Positions 25,159 to 33,720 of a stretch of DNA of 48,578 bases are shown here, piece by piece. The stretch is from an uncultured Lachnospiraceae bacterium (GTDB lineage Bacteria > Bacillota > Clostridia > Lachnospirales > Lachnospiraceae): NCBI GenBank assembly GCA_910578845.1, contig CAJTSL010000004.1:10250-58827 (forward strand), written 5' to 3'. The notes under the pieces are model-generated. The model was not told the origin of the DNA. It did no database searches and worked only from the letters and a program-made list of their open reading frames with translations. Within the stretch, counting starts at the first letter, position 1; every line of letters begins with the position of its first letter. A program made the translations under genes and the position numbers.

Positions 25159-25848
25159 TTATATCTTAAAACGATACCCAACGCCCCAGATGGTTTCAAT
25201 ATACTGCGGCTTCGTTGTATCAAATTCTATTTTCTCCCTGATCTTCTTAATATGCACCGTTACGGTTGCAATGTCACCGATAGAATCCATATCCCAGATT
25301 TCACGGAATAGCTCTTCTTTCGTGTAAACATGGTTAGGATTTTCAGCCAAAAAGGTGAGCAGATCAAATTCTTTCGTGGTAAATATTTTCTCTTCCCCGT
25401 CTAAATAGACCCGCCTCGCTGTCTTATCAATCTTAAGCCCTCTGATTTCTATAATGTCATTGGTCTTCTGATTGCTGCCTACTAACCTGTCATAACGTGC
25501 CATATGCGCTTTGACCCGTGCCACCAGCTCAGACGGGCTAAAAGGTTTTGTCATATAATCATCGGCGCCAAGTCCTAATCCCCTGATTTTATCAATATCA
25601 TCCTTTTTCGCCGATACCATGATAATCGGTAGGTTTTTTTCTTCCCGGATGCTTTTGCAAACTTCAAAGCCATCCATGCCAGGCAGCATCAAATCCAATA
25701 TCACCAAATCAAAGTCTTCCGCTAATGCCTTAGCCAATCCCGCATCTCCAGTATTTTCAATGACCACTTCAAAATCGCTAAGCTCCAGATAATCTTTCTC
25801 TAAATCTGCGATTGCCTCTTCGTCTTCAATAATTAAAATCCTGCTCAT
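25159..25848 (-). CDS. OmpR-family response regulator
   Basis: 229 residues: receiver with acidic residues EDEE (8-11), phospho-acceptor D52 (LVILDLMLPGMDG) and KPFSPSELVARV, then a winged helix (FTTKEFDLLTFLAENPNHVYTKEELF ... TVTVHIKKIREKI). The start at 25848 overlaps the kinase stop (TAATG), with GAGGAGG about 10 nt upstream. Kinase-before-regulator order is less common than the reverse. The genes share one transcript with RluA, so RNA modification may be co-expressed with this signalling pair. Target genes are not evident. Confidence 0.94.
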   Translation of the reverse strand: MSRILIIEDEEAIADLEKDYLELSDFEVVIENTGDAGLAKALAEDFDLVILDLMLPGMDGFEVCKSIREEKNLPIIMVSAKKDDIDKIRGLGLGADDYMTKPFSPSELVARVKAHMARYDRLVGSNQKTNDIIEIRGLKIDKTARRVYLDGEEKIFTTKEFDLLTFLAENPNHVYTKEELFREIWDMDSIGDIATVTVHIKKIREKIEFDTTKPQYIETIWGVGYRFKI

Positions 25849-27338
25849 TATGCTTCTACCTCCTCTTGTTCCGGTGCTTGATATTTCCTGATTACAAAGT
25901 GCATACAAGTGCCTTCCGCTTCCTTACTAGTCGCCCAGATATATCCCCCATGGTCTTCGATGATTTTCTTAACAATGGATAATCCAATGCCGCTTCCTCC
26001 CTGGGAAGAATTCCTTGACGCATCCGTCCGGTAAAAACGTTCAAAAATATTAGGCAAATCTTTTGCTGCAATACCTTTCCCATTATCCTCTATCTCAACA
26101 CGGATAGAATCTACCTCATCCAAAATCCGAATGTCAATAATGCCATTTGCCTTATCCAAATATTTTACACTATTGCTGATAATATTATTAATGACACGTT
26201 TTAACTGTTCCGGATCCGCAATAATCTGTGTTTCAGGAGAAACCAGGTCTTCATAATTCAACTGGATATTCTTTGATTCTAAATCCAGGCCAACCTCTTC
26301 TACACAATCGCCAAAATAGTCTGCAACATTGATACGATGGAAATTGTATGGGATCCTGTTATTATCAATTCCTGAGTAAATAGTAAGTTCATTGATAAGC
26401 CTATCCATATCATTTGCTTTATTATAAATAGTCTTAATATATTTATCCATTTTCTCAGGGGTATCTGCTACGCCGTCCATGATGCCCTCTACGTATCCTT
26501 TGACTGCGGTGATCGGCGTTTTTAAATCATGGGAGATATTACTGATCAGTTCCCTGTTCTGCTTCTCATGCTCGAATTTCTCATCCAGGGATTCCTTTAA
26601 ACGCAGCCGCATATCTTCATAATTCCTATACAGTTCCCCTATTTCGCCTTTACCGTCACTCGAGAGCCGATATTCCAAATTGCCCTCCGCAATATTCTGC
26701 ATCGCTGTATTAAGCTGGTTGACCGGTACAAAAACGCCTTTCTGTATCCACTGCGTCATGACCATACTAGTAAAGATCAAAATCAGGATAAAAGCCAGAA
26801 CCATGTCAATTAGCATTGTCCTTGATATCAATGTGCTTACCTTCGTGATAATAAAAAAACTGCCTTCCGATCCATCAAAAAAAACGAAGTCCAACTGTCT
26901 GACCAGCTTTTTCATATCATGATAATAATAACCCCTCTCTCCATTGGGAATGTCACTGCCATACTCGGGTAATTTCAGGAAAATCTTCTCTGCTGCGTCA
27001 ATATTCCCTGCATAAAATATTTCCTTATTCTTTCTTACAATGATATAAGACGATTTATTCATCAGATCGTCGTTTATCTCTTCCAGATATACCAAATCTT
27101 CTACTAGAGAAGAATCTTTTGCCAGTTGTTCTTTTACTTCTATGAGAACTTCTTCCGTCATCTGGTTGTAATTCTCTAATGTATAGGCAAAGGAAGTATA
27201 ATTTTTCCCTGGCAGGCTAAAATCCTGCTCCGAATTAACCATATAAATGCCGATGCCCATAAATGCAATCGCAGTCAACAAAAGCGGCGCAACAATAATG
27301 AAAATAGAAGTTACCAATAAACGGGTTTTAAATTTCAA
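25848..27338 (-). CDS. Sensor histidine kinase with HAMP domain
   Basis: 496 residues. Spans at about 5-33 and 172-196 surround an outer sensor region of about 135 residues. A HAMP linker follows (197-250, with VPVNQLNTAMQNIAEGNLEYRL), then HisKA with H270 (SNISHDLKTPITAVKGY) and a complete ATPase domain (NNIISNSVKY, DNGKGIAAKDLPNIFERFYR, GSGIGLSIVKKI). The start is a TTG at 27338 with AAGGA about 9 nt upstream; no ATG fits. It is the first gene of the kinase-regulator-RluA transcript. I could not find a convincing promoter in the 230 bp towards perR. Confidence 0.93.
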   Translation of the reverse strand: MKFKTRLLVTSIFIIVAPLLLTAIAFMGIGIYMVNSEQDFSLPGKNYTSFAYTLENYNQMTEEVLIEVKEQLAKDSSLVEDLVYLEEINDDLMNKSSYIIVRKNKEIFYAGNIDAAEKIFLKLPEYGSDIPNGERGYYYHDMKKLVRQLDFVFFDGSEGSFFIITKVSTLISRTMLIDMVLAFILILIFTSMVMTQWIQKGVFVPVNQLNTAMQNIAEGNLEYRLSSDGKGEIGELYRNYEDMRLRLKESLDEKFEHEKQNRELISNISHDLKTPITAVKGYVEGIMDGVADTPEKMDKYIKTIYNKANDMDRLINELTIYSGIDNNRIPYNFHRINVADYFGDCVEEVGLDLESKNIQLNYEDLVSPETQIIADPEQLKRVINNIISNSVKYLDKANGIIDIRILDEVDSIRVEIEDNGKGIAAKDLPNIFERFYRTDASRNSSQGGSGIGLSIVKKIIEDHGGYIWATSKEAEGTCMHFVIRKYQAPEQEEVEA

Positions 27339-27483
27339 AAAATCTATCCTTCTTTCTTCTTCCTTGCGTATAATAATTTTCTATCTTTTATATCATACTA
27401 ACAATATAGTACCACAAAATAAACAAATAGAAATAAAACAACTCATATATTCTTATTAAAAATTTGTAAAATTTTATTTTCTA

Positions 27484-27530
27484 TTGACTTTTTGCTATTC
27501 TTTGATATACTGAAATCAGTAATCATTACT
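27484..27530 (+). promoter_or_regulatory. perR promoter with Fur/PerR-type box
   Basis: TTGACT (27484-27489), 16 nt, TATACT (27506-27511). The perfect 6-1-6 palindrome AGTAAT-C-ATTACT (27518-27530) lies at the start site and keeps the TAAT-n-ATTA centre of PerR boxes. This fits autorepression of a peroxide-stress operon. Confidence 0.75.
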
Positions 27531-27579
27531 AATTTTAAAAATATGGATATGATGCTACAGATTCCAGATGGAGGAGAAA

Positions 27580-27981
27580 TTGGCAATCAAAAATAGTCGC
27601 CAGAGACAAGTTATAAAAGATTTCCTTATGACGAGAAAAGACCATCCTACTGCTGATGTCGTCTATACAAATGTCAGGCAGCAGTATCCTAATATCAGCC
27701 TCGGCACAGTATATAGAAATCTGACACTGCTATCTGATTTAGGCGAAATCACAAGACTACGAGTAGGGGACGGCGTAGACCATTTTGACGCAGATACTTC
27801 CCGTCATTACCATTTCATCTGTTCGAAATGCGGACAGGTGATGGATTTAAAAATGAGCAATATTGACGATATCGTAGATATTGCCGGCATGAATTTCAAC
27901 GGTGAGATTCAAGGCCATATCACTTACTTCTATGGTATTTGCGGTGATTGCCGTGATGATGATACCATATCACCCACATGA
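27580..27981 (+). CDS. perR: Fur-family repressor, PerR-like
   Basis: About 133 residues. Winged helix with PTADVVYTNVRQQYPNISLGTVYRNLTLLSDLGEI, then metal sites: HFDADTSRHYHFICSKCGQVMD and C-terminal CGDCRDD. The two CxxC motifs are the structural zinc site of Fur/PerR proteins. The HFDAD and HYHF segments hold the regulatory iron or manganese ligands. PerR represses peroxide-defence genes until a His is oxidised, and rubrerythrin and rubredoxin genes follow directly. I prefer the TTG start at 27580: the only good ribosome site, GGAGGAG, overlaps the in-frame ATG at 27568 and ends 3 nt before this TTG. Confidence 0.88.
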   Translation: MAIKNSRQRQVIKDFLMTRKDHPTADVVYTNVRQQYPNISLGTVYRNLTLLSDLGEITRLRVGDGVDHFDADTSRHYHFICSKCGQVMDLKMSNIDDIVDIAGMNFNGEIQGHITYFYGICGDCRDDDTISPT

Positions 27982-27983
27982 AA

Positions 27984-28018
27984 TTAAGATGTCAATCCTA
28001 TGCTTTAGAACATCTTAA
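27984..28018 (+). other. Intercistronic hairpin between perR and rbr
   Basis: TTAAGATGT (27984-27992) and ACATCTTAA (28010-28018) are a perfect 9-bp inverted repeat starting 2 nt after the perR stop. The hairpin is followed by A-rich sequence rather than a T-run. It is therefore more likely an RNA processing or stability element, or an operator, than a terminator. Confidence 0.6.
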
Positions 28019-28050
28019 AAATAATAAAGAAAAGTAAAGGAGAAAAAACT

Positions 28051-28590
28051 ATGAAATTTGTATGTCAAGTATGTGGTTATGTACACGAGGGAGATGCTGC
28101 ACCAGACAAATGCCCGCAGTGCGGCGCACCTGCTGAGAAGTTTACAGCACAAAGCGGCGCAATGGAATGGGCTGCTGAGCATGTAGTAGGCGTTGCGCAA
28201 GGTTCTAGTGAAGATATTATGGCTGATTTACGCGCAAACTTCAATGGTGAATGTACAGAAGTTGGTATGTACCTCGCTATGGCAAGAGTTGCTCACAGAG
28301 AAGGTTATCCTGAAATCGGCTTATACTGGGAAAAAGCTGCTTGGGAAGAGGCAGAGCATGCTGCTAAATTTGCTGAATTGCTCGGTGAAGTCGTAACAGA
28401 TTCTACAAAGAAGAACCTCGAAATGAGAGTAGAGGCTGAGAATGGCGCTACCGCAGGCAAATTCGATCTTGCAAAGAGAGCAAAAGCTGCTAATCTGGAC
28501 GCAATCCATGATACTGTTCATGAGATGGCAAGAGATGAAGCTAGACATGGCAAAGCGTTCGAAGGCTTATTAAAGAGATACTTTGGCTAA
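28051..28590 (+). CDS. rbr: Reverse rubrerythrin (rubredoxin domain first)
   Basis: Reduces hydrogen peroxide (and oxygen) with electrons from NADH through rubredoxin-type carriers, in the cytoplasm of anaerobes. 179 residues: the N-terminal rubredoxin-like knuckles C5-x2-C8 and C21-x2-C24 precede a ferritin-like four-helix di-iron domain. That order is reversed from classical rubrerythrin. Iron ligands are visible in FNGECTEVGMYL, AAWEEAEHAAKF and MARDEARHGKAF (ExxH motifs). The ribosome site AAAGGAG is strong. It sits between perR and rubredoxin in one operon. Confidence 0.95.
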   Translation: MKFVCQVCGYVHEGDAAPDKCPQCGAPAEKFTAQSGAMEWAAEHVVGVAQGSSEDIMADLRANFNGECTEVGMYLAMARVAHREGYPEIGLYWEKAAWEEAEHAAKFAELLGEVVTDSTKKNLEMRVEAENGATAGKFDLAKRAKAANLDAIHDTVHEMARDEARHGKAFEGLLKRYFG

Positions 28591-28667
28591 TACAGATATA
28601 CAAACAGTATTTTGCCATTTGAAACAACAGAGATAAAAACTTATAAAATACAAAGGAGGAAACGAAC

Positions 28668-28841
28668 ATGAAAAAATATTTTTGCAATCCTTGTGGTTAT
28701 ACCTATGATCCAGAAAAAGGTGATCCGGAACATGGCATCCAGCCCGGTACAGCTTTTGAAGACCTTCCGGCAGACTGGTGTTGCCCGCTTTGTGGCGTAA
28801 CAAAAGATATGTTCCAGCCATGTATTGACAATTACAACTAA
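28668..28841 (+). CDS. Rubredoxin
   Basis: A 57-residue iron protein that carries single electrons, probably to the rubrerythrin encoded just upstream. Ligands are C6-x2-C9 (CNPCGYTYDPEKGD) and C39-x2-C42 (DWCCPLCG), the usual rubredoxin spacing. C38 is an extra cysteine next to the third ligand. AAAGGAGG stands 8 nt before the ATG. The gap to rbr is 77 nt with no terminator. The terminator that closes the operon begins 32 nt after the stop. Confidence 0.97.
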   Translation: MKKYFCNPCGYTYDPEKGDPEHGIQPGTAFEDLPADWCCPLCGVTKDMFQPCIDNYN

Positions 28842-28873
28842 AATACAAAGATAAAAACTTTATAGAAAATGCT

Positions 28874-28911
28874 AAAAGAGGATAGGTAATGCTTTGCCTA
28901 TTCTCTTTTTT
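28874..28911 (+). terminator. Terminator of the perR-rbr-rubredoxin operon
   Basis: AAAAGAGGATAGG pairs with CCTATTCTCTTTT around a TAATGCTTTG loop, followed by a T-run. Confidence 0.9.
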
Positions 28912-29017
28912 ACTTTATTGCAAGAAAAGAAATTTTCATGATTTGCTCGCCATTTTAAAAATGATACTTGCAAAACAAAAATATACGATATACAATATAT
29001 TAAAAGGCAATTCTATG

Positions 29018-29105
29018 GTGAAGCTTCCACATTCTTCACTGGAAACATTATCTCTATTTCTATGATTCCATCTGGAATCACAATCCTATCCTCTGATAAG
29101 GATTG
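29018..29105 (+). other. Cluster of short hairpins upstream of the Rpn gene
   Basis: Three inverted repeats in a row: GTGAAG/CTTCAC (29018-29023 with 29034-29039), TGATTCCA-TC-TGGAATCA (29063-29080) and CAATCCT/AGGATTG (29081-29087 with 29099-29105). They fill a gap of about 300 nt with no gene. They could be a structured leader or remains of a mobile element. Confidence 0.45.
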
Positions 29106-29209
29106 CAAAACCCGCATATGAAACCAGCATACTGGAAAGCTCTCTTTGTTAGATGATTCTCTTGCTTCGTAATGCTTTCTTGCTATGCCCTACAAGGAGA
29201 AAACAACAA

Positions 29210-30421
29210 ATGAAAAAACAACAGATTCACAACAGCAAAGCACATGACAGCAGCAGCAAGCTTATTTTCGGTAACGCAGAACTATGCTCTCAGTTCCTTA
29301 GGAATTATATGGATATGCCCATTTTAAAAAATGTCCGGGCGCAGGACATTGAGGATATATCGGAACGTTACATTCCTATGTTCACGGAAGAACGGGACTC
29401 TGATACGGTAAAGCGTATAAGGATTTCCGAAAAAGACACATTATTTTTTATTTCTCTTATTGAACATAAAACAAAAACCGATTACAATATAGCTATGCAG
29501 CTTCTCAGATACATGGTCTATATATGGGAAGACTATGAAAAAGAACAAGAAAAGGCACACAAAGGGATTACCAGGACGAAAGACTTTAAATATCCGCCCA
29601 TTATCCCGATTGTCTATTATGAAGGAAAGGCTAAATGGTCTGCACCCCTTAATTTTAAAGACAGAGTCTTTCCCGGTCAGGCATTTGAGCCTTTTACACC
29701 TAGTTTTTTCTACAAACTAGTACAGCTCAATGATTATAGCGTAGGAGAATTGGTTGAGAAAAATGACGAATTGTCCCTCGTCATGTTAATTAACCGCATT
29801 CAAGACATAAATGAGTTCCGGAACTTAGAGCTGCCTGAAAATTACCTGAAAAATCTATCGGAACATTCGACCGACGAGTTATTATCTATAATCTCTAAAA
29901 TAACGGAAACCATGTTACGCCATATAAATATCCCAGAAGATGAAGTAGAAGAATTTACCGGACAAGTAAAGGAGCGAAAAATGGGGGAACTATTTGAAAA
30001 CTTTAAAGACTTCGATTTACCGGCCGCAAGAAGAAAAGCACAAGAAAAAGGCTGGCGTGAAGGCCTGGCTGCGGGTAAGAAAGAAGGCCTTGCACAAGGC
30101 AGGACTGAGGGGCGCATGGAGGGACACGCTGAAGGACGTATTGAAGGGCTCGCTGAGGGACGTATTGTAGGACTCGCTGAGGGACGTATTGTAGGACTCG
30201 CTGAGGGACGTATTGAGGGACGTACTGAAGGAGAAGAACTTTTCTTAATCAGTATTGTCTGTAAGAAACTTTTAAAAGGGAAAAAAGCTGCCATAATAGC
30301 AGATGAGCTAGAAGAAGACGAATCTAAAATCTATGCAATATGCCAGGCCGCAGAAAAATTTGCTCCGGATTATAATCCGGAGCAAATCTGGAAAACTATG
30401 CATCATGAAACAGATGTATGA
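29210..30421 (+). CDS. Rpn-family recombination-promoting nuclease / PD-(D/E)XK transposase-like
   Basis: 403 residues. The N-terminal part (about 1-230) follows the Rpn/YhgA pattern: HDSSSKLIFGNAELCSQFL, the acidic ERDSDTVKRI, then FISLIEHKTKTDYNIAMQLLRYM with the E-x-K active-site core, and PIIPIVYYEG. Rpn proteins are DNA nucleases that stimulate recA-independent recombination and often occur in repeated genomic copies. After a helical middle, residues near 290-345 are an 8-residue repeat of EGRI[E/V]GLA type, ending in a short helical domain. Start ATG 29210 has AAGGAG at 11 nt. The gene is alone between terminators and on the opposite strand to its right neighbour, like an independently moving gene. 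Confidence 0.85.
   Translation: MKKQQIHNSKAHDSSSKLIFGNAELCSQFLRNYMDMPILKNVRAQDIEDISERYIPMFTEERDSDTVKRIRISEKDTLFFISLIEHKTKTDYNIAMQLLRYMVYIWEDYEKEQEKAHKGITRTKDFKYPPIIPIVYYEGKAKWSAPLNFKDRVFPGQAFEPFTPSFFYKLVQLNDYSVGELVEKNDELSLVMLINRIQDINEFRNLELPENYLKNLSEHSTDELLSIISKITETMLRHINIPEDEVEEFTGQVKERKMGELFENFKDFDLPAARRKAQEKGWREGLAAGKKEGLAQGRTEGRMEGHAEGRIEGLAEGRIVGLAEGRIVGLAEGRIEGRTEGEELFLISIVCKKLLKGKKAAIIADELEEDESKIYAICQAAEKFAPDYNPEQIWKTMHHETDV
30131..30214 (+). repeat. 24-bp tandem repeat inside the Rpn gene
   Basis: Units at 30131, 30155 and 30179, then half a unit at 30203; the second and third are identical over 24 bp and the first differs at four positions. Each encodes EGRI[E/V]GLA, so copy-number change stays in frame. 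Confidence 0.93.
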
Positions 30422-30445
30422 TGAGATTACAAAATATAATGGTTT

Positions 30446-32074
30446 TCATTTGCCGGGTTCGAACTCGTTTCTTCTCTCCAGGCCCGGCATTTTCATTCCC
30501 TCACCCATAGAACCCATTTCTGAAATAACAATATCAGCACCGTCGATAAGAGTCGAATCATCTTGTTCCTGACCTGCATGATCTGCCGGAATTAAACCCT
30601 CTAGCTGCCCGCTTATGCTTTCTGCCCGAAGTATACAAAACTCTTGTAAAGTAGAAATACCCTTTTTAAAATCTTCATAAGAACAAAATTTTGTTGGGTC
30701 TTTTTCTACATAGGGAGAAATCATAGCTTCTGTTGATTCTATTAATGCAACTAATTCACCATCATCAAAATAATTGGTAAGAAACTCCTCAAAATACCGG
30801 TGATAATATCTTATATATTCTTCATTATTGAAGATCCATGCTAACATCGGTCTTGTATCAATCGTTCCTCCTGAAACCGGTGTATCAATTGGATAATTAA
30901 TTAATGTAGTAGCGTCAGTTTCATCCATAAAACCTCCAAAGGCAAGATTATAATCCCAGGGAATCATAGACAAGCGCCCGTCTTTCTCATATAGATAATA
31001 ATTATGAACCATTGTACCCGTATAACTATCAAAATTTAAAACGAAATTATGGATTACAAAATAGCGTATTACTTCCTCGATATCAACTATGTTTTCAATA
31101 TTTTCATTATGATTTAGCTCCTTCAAAGAAAGAATCAAACGTTTTTTATCCTCATCTGTTATCTTAGTCTTTGCATTATCAAAAATATTTGGATAACTCT
31201 CATATTCGTCATCTGTATAAATCAGAGACACATCACTGCTATTTGCCATAATGCCTATTTTATCCATTTCTTTCTCAAAACCTGCAAATTTTGAATTATA
31301 GGGTATAGATTCACGTATTGGATATTTGTTTTCCGCTCGGCTTTCGCCTAAATCCATTTTTGCAAAATCATCTGGTGACTGTTGTCCTTCAAACCGCCCT
31401 TCCATCTGGGGTTTATCCAAACCTGGCTTTTCCCCATTCCCAAATCCGGCTCCTATTCCCATACTATCCGGTTTATACAGATTTCCATAATCATTTCCAT
31501 AATTTCGTTTTAAAAATGCCTCCTCTACTCCTTCCACTGCCACATATAACCCCCAATCCTCCCCGTTCACCGTAATATAAACGTAACTGCAAAGAGGCGC
31601 GTCCACGCCAAAAGAATGCATGAGCTGGTAAGTAAGATAATCTTTCATATATGTATTGTCCTGGATAATATTATTCAGACAAAGCTTATCTAACCCATGA
31701 TAAGATTTGGCATTTTCATAATGATCAAATTCTATTTTAAAACTGTAGCGGTCATTTCCGTATGCTGCAACCTGAGATAAAGACGTATTTCCCTTCGCAC
31801 GTATCGCCACATTGTTATATGTGTCGCCATCAATAATGACTGTACATGCCCTATACTCCTCATCTGTGCAATGAGCGAGGAAATCCTCCCAATTATCCAT
31901 AATAATTTCTATTTCATGGACCATAGATGTCTGAAACAGTTTAGATTCATATCCTGGAACAGCACTTACGGCCTGAACGCCTAGCTTATCTGCATGCAGG
32001 AAAAGAAACATAATCAATATCACTCCAATAGCAGCTCCTAGACAAATTTGGTCGATCCTTCTGCTTGTTGACAT
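30446..32074 (-). CDS. CotH-kinase-family protein, membrane-anchored
   Basis: 542 residues with an N-terminal anchor or signal (about 8-27) and a CotH domain. Motifs are NVAIRAKGNTS (R92, K94), DKLCLNNIIQDNTYMKDYL, VAVEGVEEAFLKRNYG, and the catalytic FVLNFDSYTGTMVHNYYLYE and MIPWDYNLAFGG. CotH proteins are secreted, atypical protein kinases, first known for spore-coat assembly. A ribosome site GGGAGGTG precedes the ATG. It is the last of three genes (VTC, DUF4956, CotH) that recur together in many bacteria, so its kinase role may be linked to polyphosphate or the cell surface. Confidence 0.92.
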   Translation of the reverse strand: MSTSRRIDQICLGAAIGVILIMFLFLHADKLGVQAVSAVPGYESKLFQTSMVHEIEIIMDNWEDFLAHCTDEEYRACTVIIDGDTYNNVAIRAKGNTSLSQVAAYGNDRYSFKIEFDHYENAKSYHGLDKLCLNNIIQDNTYMKDYLTYQLMHSFGVDAPLCSYVYITVNGEDWGLYVAVEGVEEAFLKRNYGNDYGNLYKPDSMGIGAGFGNGEKPGLDKPQMEGRFEGQQSPDDFAKMDLGESRAENKYPIRESIPYNSKFAGFEKEMDKIGIMANSSDVSLIYTDDEYESYPNIFDNAKTKITDEDKKRLILSLKELNHNENIENIVDIEEVIRYFVIHNFVLNFDSYTGTMVHNYYLYEKDGRLSMIPWDYNLAFGGFMDETDATTLINYPIDTPVSGGTIDTRPMLAWIFNNEEYIRYYHRYFEEFLTNYFDDGELVALIESTEAMISPYVEKDPTKFCSYEDFKKGISTLQEFCILRAESISGQLEGLIPADHAGQEQDDSTLIDGADIVISEMGSMGEGMKMPGLERRNEFEPGK

Positions 32075-32086
32075 GAAACACCTCCC

Positions 32087-32758
32087 TTATCCCATATAAT
32101 CTCCCTGATAGCTAACCAGTACAGCATTTTTTACTCCTTCCATTTCAGCAAGCGTATTGATAAAATCCGTACTATCATCCTGTAAGCGTACTTCCAAGTT
32201 CAACTCAACAGATTCTTTTCTCGCCGTTTTGCTCTTCACGACAATCCGTTTTACCTTTTCTTCTAGAAATGACATTGCGCTTATTTCAGAATTATGGTCA
32301 CTGCAACTAAGAACAATAATATATGGATTTACATGCGATTTTCGGTTTACAAATAGCAACAAGAAAATGCCAATCATAATACTGCCGGTCACTGCCAATG
32401 TTATTAAGCCTGCCGCAAGGACAATACCTACCGCAATCGCCCAGAAAACAAAAGCAATATCCAAAGGTTCTTTCACTGCGGTACGAAACCGTACAATTGA
32501 CAGCGCGCCCACCATGCCTAGTGAAAGCACTACATTAGATGTAACCGCCAGAATCACAAGTGTAGTAATCATCGTAAGCGCTACCAATGTAACTGCAAAA
32601 CTAGAAGAATACATTACTCCAGAATACGTTTTTTTATAAATAAAGAAAATAAAAAGACCAATCCCAAATGCTAATATTAGCGCCAACAACATATCAAGAA
32701 GATTAATACTTGTTATATTATTCAAAAAATTTGATTTAAAAATATCATTAAAAGTCAT
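32087..32758 (-). CDS. DUF4956 membrane protein
   Basis: 223 residues: three or four N-terminal spans, then the family hallmark SLGMVGALSIVRFRTAVKEPLDIAFVFWAIAVGI (residues about 78-112; GALSIVRFR is the core), and a cytoplasmic C-terminal ferredoxin-like domain. The function is unknown. It is nearly always next to a VTC-type polyphosphate polymerase, so it may form the membrane part of that complex. The gap to CotH is 12 nt. GGAG stands about 9 nt before the ATG. Confidence 0.92.
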   Translation of the reverse strand: MTFNDIFKSNFLNNITSINLLDMLLALILAFGIGLFIFFIYKKTYSGVMYSSSFAVTLVALTMITTLVILAVTSNVVLSLGMVGALSIVRFRTAVKEPLDIAFVFWAIAVGIVLAAGLITLAVTGSIMIGIFLLLFVNRKSHVNPYIIVLSCSDHNSEISAMSFLEEKVKRIVVKSKTARKESVELNLEVRLQDDSTDFINTLAEMEGVKNAVLVSYQGDYMG

Positions 32759-32852
32759 AATATTTATTCTCCGTTCTTATTAAATTGATTATTATAAATT
32801 CTTATTTTTCAAGAATCCTATTCCCTTACTGAATAGGATTATCACCTCTTGG

Positions 32853-33524
32853 TCAATCATACATACGGCATGCCGCATATTTAGAAAAAGCGATGCTCGG
32901 GCAATTTTTTAGCTGCACGATATCTCGGATAATATTAGGAAGCCAGGCATCCCACTTTACTTCCAGAATGATTGGAGAGCCATTGACCGGTACTGTCGGA
33001 CACTGTGCATCTAGAAAATCTGTGTGGAATAGACCAGTATGGATATCCGAATCTATTGTCACCCTGACGTTCCCCGGAGAATATACATATGCCTCTCTTA
33101 TATAATCCACAATGGTTTTTGGCCGCAGACCATGCTGCACTATTTTCTGATACAACTCTTGTACAAGAATATCTTCATGCTGTAGCATCCAATCATATTT
33201 GCCATCAATGATCGCTTCTGCTTCATCTTGATGTAACAATGCTTTTTCTTTTCTCCCAAGACTACCCTTTTTACATTTTTTTTCCAGATGAATGAGCGAA
33301 ATATCACTATTATAATAGCGGATACGAAATTTTTCCCGGTAACTTATACCGTCCATTTTTTCACGCAAAGCCTTATCTTCCGGATTATCAAAATATAAGC
33401 TTCGGATTACATATTTTCCATTAACGGCATGTTCATCCGTCTGCATTACCGCTTGCAGTCTCTGCTGCAACGCAAACATATCTGATAAACTGATTTCATA
33501 CTTGCATTCATGTCTATAAACCAT
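32853..33524 (-). CDS. VTC-domain polyphosphate polymerase
   Basis: 223 residues of a VTC4-like triphosphate-tunnel enzyme: YRHECKYEIS at the start, YVIRSLYFDN, KFRIRYYN, LEKKCKKG and a final ILEVKWD with SKYAACR. These are the Arg/Lys/Glu residues that line the tunnel and bind ATP, metal and the growing polyphosphate chain. It should make polyphosphate from ATP, perhaps moving it through the adjacent DUF4956 protein. Start ATG 33524 follows AAAGGAG by 7 nt. First gene of the cluster. Confidence 0.93.
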   Translation of the reverse strand: MVYRHECKYEISLSDMFALQQRLQAVMQTDEHAVNGKYVIRSLYFDNPEDKALREKMDGISYREKFRIRYYNSDISLIHLEKKCKKGSLGRKEKALLHQDEAEAIIDGKYDWMLQHEDILVQELYQKIVQHGLRPKTIVDYIREAYVYSPGNVRVTIDSDIHTGLFHTDFLDAQCPTVPVNGSPIILEVKWDAWLPNIIRDIVQLKNCPSIAFSKYAACRMYD

Positions 33525-33651
33525 GCATTTACTCCTTTCTTCTTCTCATATGCTGTCAACTATCATATGGGAAAAATATGAAAATTTCGTGTAATTTTTT
33601 TGAAAAATTATTGTCTGCCTTATAGATATATAATCACCTCATTAATAAATA

Positions 33652-33690
33652 GAAAAACCGCCGGCAAAAAATTTTACCTGACGGTTTTCT
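33652..33690 (-). terminator. Terminator of hsp20
   Basis: On the minus strand AAAACCGTC ... GGCGGTTTTT closes a hairpin about 30 nt past the hsp20 stop, followed by CTATTTATT. It separates hsp20 from the VTC gene. Confidence 0.75.
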
Positions 33691-33720
33691 ATGGATATTT
33701 GGGAAAAATAATATTTCGGT

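Noticed and set aside
29842..30294. 150-codon minus-strand frame with a Ser/Pro/Arg repeat
   Set aside because: It is the complement of the EGRI-GLA coding repeat of the Rpn gene; the pattern comes from the repeat, not from a gene.
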